Assembly: GCA_019746975.1 (NCBI GenBank)
Contig: JAIERK010000099.1
Coordinates: 1 to 36,785, forward strand
Source of the DNA: Candidatus Obscuribacterales bacterium
Lineage (GTDB): Bacteria > Cyanobacteriota > Vampirovibrionia > Obscuribacterales > Obscuribacteraceae
Length of the DNA: 36,785 nt
Reading direction: 5' to 3'
Part shown: positions 7,652-16,352 of the stretch, piece after piece
Numbering within the stretch: position 1 is the first letter of the stretch
Layout: each line of letters begins with the position of its first letter
The notes under the pieces: model-generated
What the model saw: only the letters and a program-made list of their open reading frames with translations
Database searches by the model: none
Told to the model about the DNA's origin: nothing
Made by a program: the position numbers and the translations under genes

Positions 7652-7671
7652 TACATCACCCCTGTGATGTA
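7652..7671. promoter_or_regulatory. Perfect palindrome upstream of the hydrolase gene, candidate operator
   Basis: TACATCAC and GTGATGTA, eight bases each, flank a CCCT centre. It lies about 100 bases upstream of the hydrolase start and in front of no closer gene. The symmetry and length fit a dimeric regulator site; a short RNA hairpin is the alternative. Confidence 0.4.
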
Positions 7672-8023
7672 AATTCTCCTTTTGCTATCTGATGAAGCCG
7701 TCCTGTGGTGCGCGTTTCCAGAAAAATGTAGTTCAATGCTTCTGGATAGAACCTGACTTAACATAAGAGGCCAGGTCAACCTGGATCACTTGTCTTTGAA
7801 ACATGGGCGAGATGGTGTTTTTAGGTACTGATGGGGCTTGATAGAGTGTTGGTATTAAATGCGGTTAAGCACAGAGAAATCATCGTTTCCGGAATCGTGT
7901 AGCTTTATTTGTTTATATGAGATTAGGCAATATCAAGAATGCACTCCCTGTGAGCCTAAACGCGATAGAATTACTCGGCGTTTGAAAAATCAGTTAGTCC
8001 CTAATGACAAAGAGCCGAAAGAG
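7672..8023. other. Gap before the M20 peptidase gene
   Basis: About 350 bases. The reading frame of the peptidase is open back to 7859, but the extra residues do not resemble the family's N-terminus, so I treat 7859-8023 as leader. No terminator or repeat is visible here. Confidence 0.4.
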
Positions 8024-9211
8024 ATGAACACGCTTGCCACGAAATCAACAGCCGGAGAGCTTTTAGAACGAGCCCGGAAGATTCACGAAGATCTCTTGCG
8101 ATATCGTCGACACATTCATGCAAATCCTGAACTGAGTTTCGAGGAGCATGGCACGGCTGATTTCGTAGCCAAGACATTAGCAAGCTTTGGTTTAAAACCT
8201 CAGACGGGTGTCGGTGGAACTGGTGTAGTCGTGGATATTGGCGAGGGCGAGGCAGTCGCTATCCGGGCGGATATGGACGCTCTTCCAATCGATGAGCTCA
8301 ATGAGATCGCACATCGTTCCTGCAACAAGGGCGTGATGCATGCTTGTGGTCATGATGTTCACACAGCCTGTGCACTCGGTGCCGCGCAACTGTTGAGCAA
8401 GAATCCACCGAAAAATGGTCGCATTCGGATTGTTTTTCAACCAGCAGAAGAAGCAGCTAACGAAGACGGTTTGAGCGGCGCGAGTTTGATGTTGAAAGCG
8501 GGTGCTTTTGATGGTGTGAAGCGTTGTGTGGCTCTCCATGTCTTTCCTGAACTTCCGACCGGACAAATAGCGCTGAAGTCTGGACCTTTGCTAGCGGCTT
8601 GCGATCAATTCGACATCAAGATTCAGGGCAAAGGTGTTCATGGAGCCTGGCCGGAACTAGGCATCGATGCTATCGTCATCGCTTCCCAGATTGTCCAGAA
8701 TATACAGACAGTTGTATCGCGCAGAATTTCTGCTCTTGATCCTGCGGTAATTACCATCGGTGGTATCAAGAGTTCCACATATAGGCCCAACATAGTCGCT
8801 GATTCGGTCGAAATGACGGGAACGGTCAGGTATTTTCATAATGAAACTCACGAAGTTATCAGAAGAGAAATGGAGAATGCCTGTCGAATCGCAGAGGTGA
8901 TGGGTGGCTCTTACGAACTCCGCTATTTCAAAGAAAGTCCGGCTGTAGTCAATGATGCGGAAGTCGTTTCCATCATCAGCGAAGTAGCAAAAGAAATGAT
9001 CGGTACAGCGAACATTCATCCGGGCGAGATGAAAATGGGCGCTGAGGATTTCAGTTTTCTGTCGGAGAAGGTTCCGTCGTGCTTTATTCCGCTAGGTACT
9101 CAATTGCCCGGCCCCATTCGTTTCCTTCATACCGCCACATTCGATATCAATGAAGATGCATTGCCTCTGGGAGCCGCGATGCTCGCCGCAAGCGCATTGG
9201 CGCTTCTGTAA
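8024..9211 (+). CDS. M20-family metal-dependent amidohydrolase (HipO/N-acyl-amino-acid hydrolase type)
   Basis: A 395-residue protein from ATG 8024. The family's opening helix and motif RYRRHIHANPELSFEE follow directly, so the upstream open frame from 7859 is not needed. Metal-site motifs of the M20D group are present in order: IRADMDALPI, HACGHDVH (Cys and His ligands), QPAEEA (Glu pair), LHVFPELPTG and the C-terminal GAEDFSF and FLHTATFDI. The enzyme should cleave the N-acyl or amide bond of an acylated amino acid (hippurate, N-acetyl-amino acid or indole-3-acetyl-amino acid); the substrate cannot be told from sequence. No signal peptide, so cytoplasmic. It stands alone, and the ribosome site is weak (AAAGAG adjoining the ATG). 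Confidence 0.88.
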   Translation: MNTLATKSTAGELLERARKIHEDLLRYRRHIHANPELSFEEHGTADFVAKTLASFGLKPQTGVGGTGVVVDIGEGEAVAIRADMDALPIDELNEIAHRSCNKGVMHACGHDVHTACALGAAQLLSKNPPKNGRIRIVFQPAEEAANEDGLSGASLMLKAGAFDGVKRCVALHVFPELPTGQIALKSGPLLAACDQFDIKIQGKGVHGAWPELGIDAIVIASQIVQNIQTVVSRRISALDPAVITIGGIKSSTYRPNIVADSVEMTGTVRYFHNETHEVIRREMENACRIAEVMGGSYELRYFKESPAVVNDAEVVSIISEVAKEMIGTANIHPGEMKMGAEDFSFLSEKVPSCFIPLGTQLPGPIRFLHTATFDINEDALPLGAAMLAASALALL

Positions 9212-9735
9212 TCGATTGCACTGGGCTGCGCTATGATCGTTTTCTCGGTAATGTCGATCATATCCCGAAATGGCTAAAAGCTTGGTGGTTTCTAGCTTTT
9301 GCTGTAAATGCTTGGTCCGGGCGCTGATATCAGTGGTGGTGACTACATATCGTAGTCATAGGAACGAAGCGCTCCCTTTGTTGATTGTCCCGACCAAGCT
9401 GAGGCGGCTCAACCTCGATGGTTTTTGTCTGGCACCGTCAGTGGAAAAACAGCTTCAACTGGCAATTCCTGGTCTGACAGTCGAGACTGCTACGATTTAC
9501 GGTGGTGACGCGTGTCTACTAGGGCATGTCGGACGAGTGTTGAAAGCACGATCGGGCAAATGCCGCTGCTTGTTTAGCAGGCGGATTTGCCCGATCGTGA
9601 ATGAAGAGGCGCAAGGGGATTGCTATAACCCAGGCGACAGAGGTTGGGTAATTTGATTCCTCACGTTGCGTCCTCGATCATTCACCAGCTGGAAGAAACT
9701 CTGTAATGCCAGCCCAGACTGCCGGCACTATCGAA
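9212..9735. other. Intergenic region with a long hairpin
   Basis: About 520 bases. An open frame at 9270-9656 (128 codons) has cysteine- and arginine-rich unprotein-like composition and no ribosome site, so I do not call it a gene. The main feature is the long inverted repeat at 9547-9599, listed separately. Confidence 0.45.
9547..9599. repeat. Long two-tier stem-loop
   Basis: The outer arms are perfect over 15 bp (CACGATCGGGCAAAT at 9547-9561 with 9585-9599). Inside them a second helix forms, GCCGCTGC against GCAGGCGG with a bulge, and a TTGTTTA loop. There is no U-tract on the plus strand and only CTTTC on the minus strand, so it is a poor terminator. It could be a small mobile-element footprint or a structured RNA. 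Confidence 0.65.
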
Positions 9736-9951
9736 TTAGAACATGCACGCGCAACTGTCCTTGTCGCAGCCGTTTTGAAGCAGCGGGTTGGAGCTGATAC
9801 TCCGTCCGCAGCGGTTGCAACGCGACTGGTTCTTGCTGCAAGTAGGGCACAGCGTGATGGCGGTGCTCGTGGTCTTGGTGTTGCAGCTGGTGCAAGTACC
9901 GGGACGAGCGTGTGCCGGCAGCGGAATGGTTTGGCAGGAGTTACAGGTCAT
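9736..9951 (-). CDS. Cysteine-rich zinc-ribbon-like small protein
   Basis: A 71-residue protein with GAGGT at seven bases before its ATG. Four CxxC pairs are evenly spread: C3-C6, C20-C23, C35-C38 and C45-C48, followed by a C62/C67/C69 tail (NGCDKDSCACM). Pairs of CxxC motifs are the hallmark of zinc ribbons; four pairs suggest two zinc sites. The rest is Ser/Thr/Asn-rich and flexible. Function unknown. It lies 96 bases downstream of the HEAT-repeat membrane protein on the same strand, so they may be co-transcribed. Confidence 0.75.
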   Translation of the reverse strand: MTCNSCQTIPLPAHARPGTCTSCNTKTTSTAITLCPTCSKNQSRCNRCGRSISSNPLLQNGCDKDSCACMF

Positions 9952-10047
9952 CTTTGTTACCTCTGGATTGTTGTCTGATCCGCTAGTAATTATCTCGGGC
10001 GTAGTCGCCGCAGATCTGCAACAAAGTCTCGTCTCGACAGGAACGCG

Positions 10048-10644
10048 TCAGCCCATCTTTTTGAGCTGCGCGCGCCGTTCTCGTTCGACCTTGGCGCGAA
10101 GAGCTTCCTCTTTCACCGCCGGGTCAGGATCGTGGATTGCCTCTTCCAGTAGCGCTCCTGCTTCTGGGCTGTCCACCTCCGCTGCTGCAGCGATGATGCA
10201 GCGCCGGACTGTGTCGCTCGCCTCTTGATGATACTGCGTCGTCAAGGTGGCGATTATTCGTGTGGCGTGGTCTTCGCCGTTGGACTTGCCGCGAGCCTGC
10301 TTCGCCACCTGTCCGAGCGAAGTTGCCGCTTGCGCGCGGACTACCGGGTCCGGGTCGTTGGCGAGAGATTCGCCGAGCGAGCGGATTACAGTTCCAGGGT
10401 TGTTCTCGAACTGCGTGGACAGCCATCGAGCCGCGTTCATCCTCATGCTGGACGAGTCCGCAGAGGTGAGTTGGTTGATGGACTGAGTAATCATGGGGGT
10501 GTTCGGAACGGCGGAGCCTGAGGCGGCCGGTACCTTGTCCTTGAACAGCAGAGGGGCCGTCACGAGCGCGATTAACACGCTCAAGCCCAACGCAATCCAC
10601 AGGTACATTCCGCTCCGGTTCGCCTGATTCGGTTTTTGAGGCAT
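10048..10644 (-). CDS. Membrane-anchored HEAT-repeat protein
   Basis: The frame is open further upstream (to 10824), but the start is placed at 10644 because the protein then begins MPQKPNQANRSGMYLWIALG with an AGGG ribosome site seven bases before it. This gives 198 residues: one membrane helix (about 14-33, YLWIALGLSVLIALVTAPLL), then helical repeats. Two are clearly HEAT-like: LANDPDPVVRAQAATSLGQV and IHDPDPAVKEEALRAKVE, with the DPDPxVR/K turn typical of the family. HEAT repeats mediate protein contacts. The C-terminus is strongly basic (VERERRAQLKKMG). The orientation of the repeats (cytoplasm or periplasm) is not decided by the sequence. Confidence 0.75.
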   Translation of the reverse strand: MPQKPNQANRSGMYLWIALGLSVLIALVTAPLLFKDKVPAASGSAVPNTPMITQSINQLTSADSSSMRMNAARWLSTQFENNPGTVIRSLGESLANDPDPVVRAQAATSLGQVAKQARGKSNGEDHATRIIATLTTQYHQEASDTVRRCIIAAAAEVDSPEAGALLEEAIHDPDPAVKEEALRAKVERERRAQLKKMG

Positions 10645-11086
10645 AGTATTCCCTATGTCAAATGGACACCTTGACTGATCAACATTCACGAAGAAATCGT
10701 CAACACGGTCACCATCCTGCGCCAGAACTGGAGCTGTGGGGAGGGCAGGAGATGCAGGTGCTGAGGGTGAGTGTGTCGGATTTCCTGATGAATGACGAGA
10801 AGCAAGCGAGTAGAACTTAGTCAACTACACAGGGCTGAGGCGACAAATGTATGTGAGAGCTTTTTCCACTTCGCAACCGTGCGTTATGGAACGCGCTACA
10901 CAGACTCATGTTTTGAAGGAGGTCAAATCCCCGCCCTCGCAGTAGTTGCAACAAGCCTATCGAGATAACAAGGGGTTCGCGCTAGTTCTTATTAAGAATT
11001 CTTTGACGTAAACAGATATCGATTCAAGAAATATCCAATATCTATATCTTCGATCTGTCGCATGGATAGCGAATCTTGGCAAGTGT
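10645..11086. other. Gap between the HEAT-repeat gene and the esterase gene
   Basis: About 440 bases. It should hold the minus-strand promoter for the HEAT-repeat gene. A plus-strand AAGGAGGT near 10917-10924 is not followed by a start codon within range. No terminator hairpin was found for the esterase transcript ending at 11087. Confidence 0.4.
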
Positions 11087-12160
11087 TCAACTGGGGAGCG
11101 TTGGACTGGGAGGAGATGGTCGCTTTGTTTTTGGATGACTCTTGAAGAAATCCCAGATCTTTTGGCTGGCAGGAAACTTTGCCTCAGGACTCTTCGAATC
11201 TCGCTTGATTGCACGATCGCTGCCGGGCCATTCATGTCCACCGCGTCGAACGATATAGGTCACAATTTCGGCACCGGTGTCCCGGTTGACAGAGCGAGCC
11301 TTCATTAGTGACGCATTCTGGTCGAATGTTGGTGGCTCTTTGATTCCTGCTCTTTTGGACCAGGTTTCGAAGGACTCTCGTTGAGATTGAACATGAGGAA
11401 CACCGAGAGATTCGATGGTATAGCCTTCCGACAGCCCACCCAGGGGAACGACGGCATCGTTGGTGCCGTGGATTGATAGCACGGAGACAGGATTAGCCGG
11501 TATTGCTTCTCGGCCGCTAGAGCCGCTACTCACGACTGCAATTGCCGAGAATGTTTCAGACATCTCGCCCGCTAATTTGTAAGCGAGCATGCCACCATTC
11601 GAGTAGCCAGCTGCGAAAACCCGGCTGTCATCAATCTTCAGGTTGCTCCTCAGTGTAGACACCAGGTCCTTTATGAAGCCGACATCGTTGGACTCTGTCC
11701 CTGGAGGAGCCACTCCGTTGTCGATATCCCAAGCCTGAAGCCGCTGTGTGCCGAACCATTTTGTCGCATTGGGATACGCCACGATGAATCCCTCGCGGTC
11801 AGCAGTCTCAGACATTTTGCTAAGATTCGAAATTTTGGCGCCATCTTGACCGAAACCGTGAAGCACTACCACTAGTGGCATCGGTTTAGAGCCATCATAA
11901 GACGGAGGCAAATGCAGCATGTAATCTCGTTCTCGCCCTTCTGATTTGATTTCGAGGTGATGATCGGAGCCCCATTTGCCGGTTTTCTCAACCAGTTGCA
12001 GCTGGGGGAGATCTAGATTTTGCTCGTTGTAAACCGTTGCTCGAACACCGATCTTTAGTCCTTCCCAGCTTGTGTATAGACCGCTAATCAGTTGATCTCG
12101 TGTAGAAAGCAATGTTGCTTCGTACGAGTTGGGCATAGACCTATCTAACGCTGTTCCCAT
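11087..12160 (-). CDS. PHB-depolymerase-like esterase (LpqC/feruloyl esterase group)
   Basis: The open frame reaches 12355, but that would overlap the kinase gene (stop at 12237) by over 100 bases. I place the start at ATG 12160 (GGGGTGG upstream); ATG 12136 is the alternative. The catalytic domain starts with YMLHLPPSYDGSKPMPLVVV and HGFGQDG. The nucleophile elbow is GYSNGGM, the acid lies in SIHGTNDAVVP and the His in GGHEWPG. These three motifs define the Esterase_phd/LpqC family that acts on polyhydroxybutyrate-like or feruloyl esters. An N-terminal segment of about 80 residues precedes it with no obvious lipobox. The last gene of the minus-strand run from 15184. Confidence 0.8.
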   Translation of the reverse strand: MGTALDRSMPNSYEATLLSTRDQLISGLYTSWEGLKIGVRATVYNEQNLDLPQLQLVEKTGKWGSDHHLEIKSEGRERDYMLHLPPSYDGSKPMPLVVVLHGFGQDGAKISNLSKMSETADREGFIVAYPNATKWFGTQRLQAWDIDNGVAPPGTESNDVGFIKDLVSTLRSNLKIDDSRVFAAGYSNGGMLAYKLAGEMSETFSAIAVVSSGSSGREAIPANPVSVLSIHGTNDAVVPLGGLSEGYTIESLGVPHVQSQRESFETWSKRAGIKEPPTFDQNASLMKARSVNRDTGAEIVTYIVRRGGHEWPGSDRAIKRDSKSPEAKFPASQKIWDFFKSHPKTKRPSPPSPTLPS

Positions 12161-12236
12161 TGCTGTTGCAACCACCCCGCCAGAACTTGTCAAGGTGTAT
12201 ATGCGTGATCGGGCAGGTTTTGGACAGATCTTTTCA

Positions 12237-13694
12237 CTAAGTTTCTTTTGCTTCCGGAATCTCAAACCAGAAGCAGCTGCCACCCTCTTGTCTGGAGCTG
12301 TAACCCACGCTTCCGTCCTGTGCTTCAACCAACATTTTGCATATGTACAGGCCAAGACCGCTTCCCTCTTGCTTTATCTCGAGAGGCTGGCGTAACTGCT
12401 GAAACTTGGAGAACAATCTGCCCGCGATGTGCTCCGGCACCCCGGGCCCGTGGTCTAGTATGGAGAACCTGACTGTTCCGCGGGAAGTTTGCTCAGCTTT
12501 GATATCCACGATGGAGTTGACCGGAGAATACTTGAGGGCGTTGGAGAGAAAATTGACAAAAACTTGGACTGTGCGATCAAAGTCGCAGAGAATGAAGAAG
12601 TCTTTGGAGACTTCATTGTTAATCGAGATCGACTTGTGCTCTGCCATTGCTTCGATCGATGTTTCGGAAATCAGGACAATGCTCTCAGCGCTGACAATCT
12701 GTTTTTCAAGTTCGACTTTTCCGTCTTCCAATTTTTCGACATCCAAAAGTGTAGAGGAAAGCCGCATGAGCCGCTGTGCTTCAGAGTATACGCGCTTGAT
12801 CTGGAGCAACACTTCCGGATCAAGTGTTTTCTCGTATTTTGAGATCATCAGATCCAATCGGAGATTTATCGCCGTGAGCGGAGAGCGAATGTCGTGATTG
12901 ACCATCGATCGCATTGCTTTTCGAATGTCGTCGAGACGATTCTTCTCGTCGGACATCTCTCGAAAAGCTCTGTCCAACTCGGCTAACTCGTCTTCTCCTG
13001 AGACTACTTCCATCTTCTCGCCTTTGGAAAAATTGCGAATGTTGTTGATCAGGATCTGCAATCGGTTGAGTGTGCTTCGGTGAAGCATTACAAGCGTAAT
13101 TCCGATTATTGAAAGTGCAACGATGACGGCGACCAGGATAAAGCCCCGGAGGAACGCACGCTCTGCCAGCGCTTCCGGCTGAAACTCTCTGGCAATCGGA
13201 ACGTACTTTTCGGCAATCATGCGAATGTCTTGTTCGGCCTGATCGTAATTCACTTCCATCGATTGAAGAAGCTCTGTGCGGCTCAGAAAATCAGCCAAAT
13301 AGATCTTTTGTCGATCGAAATGACAAGCCTCAGACAGCTCGTCTCCCTGATCGAACAGCCGCATGCAGGTCACCTCGATTCGGTTGACTATCTTGAGCAT
13401 GTCAGGATTGTCTTTGAGAAGCTCTTTCAGTTGTCTTGTGTCGTTGAGAACATGCGCCCGCTGCGTCATAGCGTCTGGCTCTCGGACATACAAGTTCGAT
13501 TTCGCCATGGTCAGCATCTGCCGGCCAATCGCTCCTGTCATGTCTTCCGTATACGCCACCACCTGTTTGGCCACGACCTCTTGCTCTGCACGACTGTCGA
13601 CTCTCGCGAGCGAATAGATAAGCAGTCCGACTGTGACCAGCAGTGCGACTGATGGTAGAGCGATTAGGATTAGGATGCGGTGCCTGATTTTCAC
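12237..13694 (-). CDS. Sensor histidine kinase
   Basis: A 485-residue membrane kinase. TM1 is about residues 8-30, then a helical sensor region of about 150 residues, TM2 about 184-204 and a HAMP linker. The dimerisation domain holds the phospho-acceptor His267 in MVNHDIRSPL. The ATPase domain shows the N box NFLSNALKYSP, G1 DHGPGVP and G2 GSGLGLYICK. It would autophosphorylate on His267 in response to an unknown signal. No response regulator lies within the window, so it is an orphan kinase. Its ATG overlaps the stop of the upstream TPR gene by four bases (ATGA), indicating translational coupling with it. Confidence 0.92.
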   Translation of the reverse strand: MKIRHRILILIALPSVALLVTVGLLIYSLARVDSRAEQEVVAKQVVAYTEDMTGAIGRQMLTMAKSNLYVREPDAMTQRAHVLNDTRQLKELLKDNPDMLKIVNRIEVTCMRLFDQGDELSEACHFDRQKIYLADFLSRTELLQSMEVNYDQAEQDIRMIAEKYVPIAREFQPEALAERAFLRGFILVAVIVALSIIGITLVMLHRSTLNRLQILINNIRNFSKGEKMEVVSGEDELAELDRAFREMSDEKNRLDDIRKAMRSMVNHDIRSPLTAINLRLDLMISKYEKTLDPEVLLQIKRVYSEAQRLMRLSSTLLDVEKLEDGKVELEKQIVSAESIVLISETSIEAMAEHKSISINNEVSKDFFILCDFDRTVQVFVNFLSNALKYSPVNSIVDIKAEQTSRGTVRFSILDHGPGVPEHIAGRLFSKFQQLRQPLEIKQEGSGLGLYICKMLVEAQDGSVGYSSRQEGGSCFWFEIPEAKET

Positions 13695-15184
13695 GGGTTG
13701 CGTTCTTTCAGTTGTGATGTAATGGAATTCAGCAATCGATTTACAACGACCAGGTCTCTGTCCTTGTCGGGAGATGGTCGGGCAGACTCGATCAGTTTAT
13801 TCGCTTCAAGCGCTGCCTTGTGCGCACTAGGCAAATCCTTTTGTTTGACGAATTCTTGCGCCATCCATATAACCAGCCTGCCGAGTCGATATGAAGTCAG
13901 TTTGTCTTTTGCATTGACATCAATCAAAGCCTGGTGGTTGAGGGAGTCTAGTACTGTTCGCGCTTTTTGCGGTTCATTCCTGAGCAGCAAGAAATGGCAC
14001 AGTTCCACACGAGCATTGACGTGAAAGGCCTTGAAGTCTTCGTCCACCGCAGGCGAAATACACTTCTGCAGAGGGAAAGTCGTATAGTCGTTCATGGACT
14101 GTAGCGCCGCTAAACCCTTGTCTGAGATTTTTCCATCCTTCACTTCTTTGGCAAAAAAGATGCTGCAGGCTTGGTAGCCTCTATAACGGTCCTCTCCGTT
14201 GGCGTCATGTCCAATTATCTCTTCGATCTCGCCAATTCGTTGCCATTGGGCCTCGACGTCTTGGTTGTGATTGCCCAGTCTGCCATAAAGTGTCTGTAGT
14301 GCTATCCTGCAATCGACTTCAATGCGTAACGTCTCCAGATCGCGCTGCATGCTTTTCGATTCGTCAAACAGCTTGTTGATACTGGGAATTGCCATGCAGG
14401 CTTCGCCGATTTTGCCTTTATTCATTGTTTGATCCAGGAAGAATAGCCAGAGGCTGGCCGGAAAAACGACGGTCGGACAAGTCTCGGAAAATTGCTTCAG
14501 GACGCGAGCCGCCTGTGCGGTATTTCCATCTTTTATCAACTGTCCGGTGAGGGCGTGGATTGATTCTGAGCCTCTTCCACACGCGCCCCTGAACAGGTCC
14601 AGTCCGACGCCTTTCCTGGTCTTCTCGCTGGTCTGCTTGAGCTTCAAGAGCGCATCCATGACGGACGGATACTGTTTTGTATTGCAGGCGAGCCCAAGAA
14701 GGCATATGTAAGATTTCGCCATCATTGGCGAGTCGGGCGAGAAGTACTTTTCCAGGACCCGATAGGAGTTCTGCAGTTCCGAAATGGCTTTGGAGTTGGC
14801 GCTACCGGTGAAGTCTACATCGGCACGTCTCTGCCAATAGCGTGCCGGTAGCAGCGGGTCGAAGCCGTCGTTGTGGATGGAAAGTTCGACCTGGTCTAAC
14901 AACTGGGCTGCACTGACCAGGTTGCCTTGTTGTCTGTAGACTTCGACGAGCATCAATTTTAGATTGAGAACCTTTTCGGATTGGGGTTCGCTGCGCACCA
15001 GCATCGTAATTGCATTCTGATAGCCTGCGATCGCCTTCTTGTAGTCTTTCTTGGATAGGGCAACACGAGCCGTTCTTGCTACATATCGCCAGGTTTTTGT
15101 TTTTTCCGGGCTTGTTGCATTCGAGGGGCAATGGGCGATCAGCAGAATCGCCAGCACCGGGCCAAAAATTTGGAATGGATGCAA
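13691..15184 (-). CDS. Secreted TPR-type helical repeat protein
   Basis: A 497-residue protein with a signal-like N-terminus (MHPFQIFGPVLAILLIAHC), in which C19 might be a lipobox-like residue although the context LIAHC is imperfect. The remainder is alpha-helical with TPR-like units, for example ALSKKDYKKAIAGYQNAITM and VYRQQGNLVSAAQLLDQVEL near the N-terminus and NEPQKARTVLDSLNHQALID near the C-terminus. It overlaps the kinase gene by four bases, so the pair is likely co-expressed and the protein could feed information to the kinase from outside the membrane (inference). No strong ribosome site is visible. Confidence 0.72.
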   Translation of the reverse strand: MHPFQIFGPVLAILLIAHCPSNATSPEKTKTWRYVARTARVALSKKDYKKAIAGYQNAITMLVRSEPQSEKVLNLKLMLVEVYRQQGNLVSAAQLLDQVELSIHNDGFDPLLPARYWQRRADVDFTGSANSKAISELQNSYRVLEKYFSPDSPMMAKSYICLLGLACNTKQYPSVMDALLKLKQTSEKTRKGVGLDLFRGACGRGSESIHALTGQLIKDGNTAQAARVLKQFSETCPTVVFPASLWLFFLDQTMNKGKIGEACMAIPSINKLFDESKSMQRDLETLRIEVDCRIALQTLYGRLGNHNQDVEAQWQRIGEIEEIIGHDANGEDRYRGYQACSIFFAKEVKDGKISDKGLAALQSMNDYTTFPLQKCISPAVDEDFKAFHVNARVELCHFLLLRNEPQKARTVLDSLNHQALIDVNAKDKLTSYRLGRLVIWMAQEFVKQKDLPSAHKAALEANKLIESARPSPDKDRDLVVVNRLLNSITSQLKERNP

Positions 15185-15390
15185 CCGTTTTTTCAGGGGA
15201 AAAACCTCTGACCACCATTAGAGTATCGATACCCGTTTTATCCCCCTAATTTGGGCACTGTCTGGTTTTATACAGGATTGAACATACTTCTTTGTAAGTT
15301 GGAAGAATTGTTGAGAACGGTTTGCAAATCCTTTGATTATTCGACGCCGGGCGATCCATAATTCTCGAGTCCAGGAAGCGAGGTGGGAAA

Positions 15391-16260
15391 ATGCAATCGC
15401 TCGAGAGCAAAAACAATGCGGCGTCGTTCGAGCAGCACCTGACGTTCGTGTCAAAGTTGGGCGAGATAGACGGCTTTATTCTTGATGCGCTTCAGCGTGA
15501 AGTGCTGGCGTCGGATGTCCAGTGGCATGAGCCCTACTCGGAGTATGCTTCCCCGGGCTTGATGGTTGCGGTTTTGCTCAGCCCTGACGGCAAAGAGGAT
15601 AACTTCTCCTGGAAGGACTGCAGCGCGCCGAAACCCACTCCGCTCACGGAACGCTTGCCGGTCCTGAAGCGGCTTCTCGATGGCTTTGGCTTCAATATAA
15701 TGGCTTCTCGACTGCTGAAGTTGCAGCCCGGGACCTATTTGCATGAGCATCGTGACTATGTTTACCTGGAAAATGTAGAGCGATATCGGCTCCATGTGCC
15801 GATTGTGACTAACGCACGTGCCCATATCGTCATGCCTGGTTGTCGGATCCATCTCTCGCGTGGCTATTTGTGGAAGCTCAATCCTAAAGAAGCAATTCAT
15901 AGTGCTTCCAATTTTGGCTCGGAGCCCAGAATTCATCTGATGCTTGATTGCTATCACAACGATAGATTGCAAAATCTGATCTCACAGGAATCGTTGCCAG
16001 TCAATAGTTTGGAAAGATTGCCGATTCTGAGTGTCGATGAAAAGAGCTTGCTGCTGGACAACGGCAGGAAGCTTATTAAGGCAGGTCAGGTGACGGAAGC
16101 CGAGGACCTGGTTCTAAAGCAGTTTTGCCTGCGAGATCTGGGAGAATTGACAAGTTATCAATTGCTCTATGAACTGTTCGGCGGCGTCTCCGGATGCGAG
16201 CAGCGGCTTGAATACTGGCGTACACGCGCGCAAGATGTGTATCCAGTAATTGCTCACTAG
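15391..16260 (+). CDS. Aspartyl/asparaginyl beta-hydroxylase-like Fe(II)/2-oxoglutarate oxygenase
   Basis: A 289-residue protein; GAGGTGGG lies just before the ATG. The double-stranded beta-helix core is seen from LLKLQPGTYLHEHRDY, giving the H-x-D iron motif, through RYRLHVPIVTN, to AIHSASNFGSEPRIHLMLD, which offers the distal His and the Arg that should bind 2-oxoglutarate. This order fits the Asp_Arg_Hydrox family, which hydroxylates free or peptide-bound Asp, Asn, Arg or Pro. The last 90 residues form an extra helical domain. Divergent to the TPR/kinase run and about 90 bases ahead of a Fur-family regulator. It may feed a modified amino acid to the adjacent PLP-enzyme operon, an inference from context only. 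Confidence 0.75.
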   Translation: MQSLESKNNAASFEQHLTFVSKLGEIDGFILDALQREVLASDVQWHEPYSEYASPGLMVAVLLSPDGKEDNFSWKDCSAPKPTPLTERLPVLKRLLDGFGFNIMASRLLKLQPGTYLHEHRDYVYLENVERYRLHVPIVTNARAHIVMPGCRIHLSRGYLWKLNPKEAIHSASNFGSEPRIHLMLDCYHNDRLQNLISQESLPVNSLERLPILSVDEKSLLLDNGRKLIKAGQVTEAEDLVLKQFCLRDLGELTSYQLLYELFGGVSGCEQRLEYWRTRAQDVYPVIAH

Positions 16261-16352
16261 GACGCTTGTTGAGATAACATATATAGAACTACGTTGCCAT
16301 CCTGCCAAGGTGTTGGTTGCGTTTCCCTCAATGCAATGTGCCGCCAAGGCTG

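Noticed and set aside
9270..9656. 128-codon plus-strand open frame
   Set aside because: No ribosome site, odd Cys/Arg-rich composition, and it contains the long hairpin at 9547-9599.
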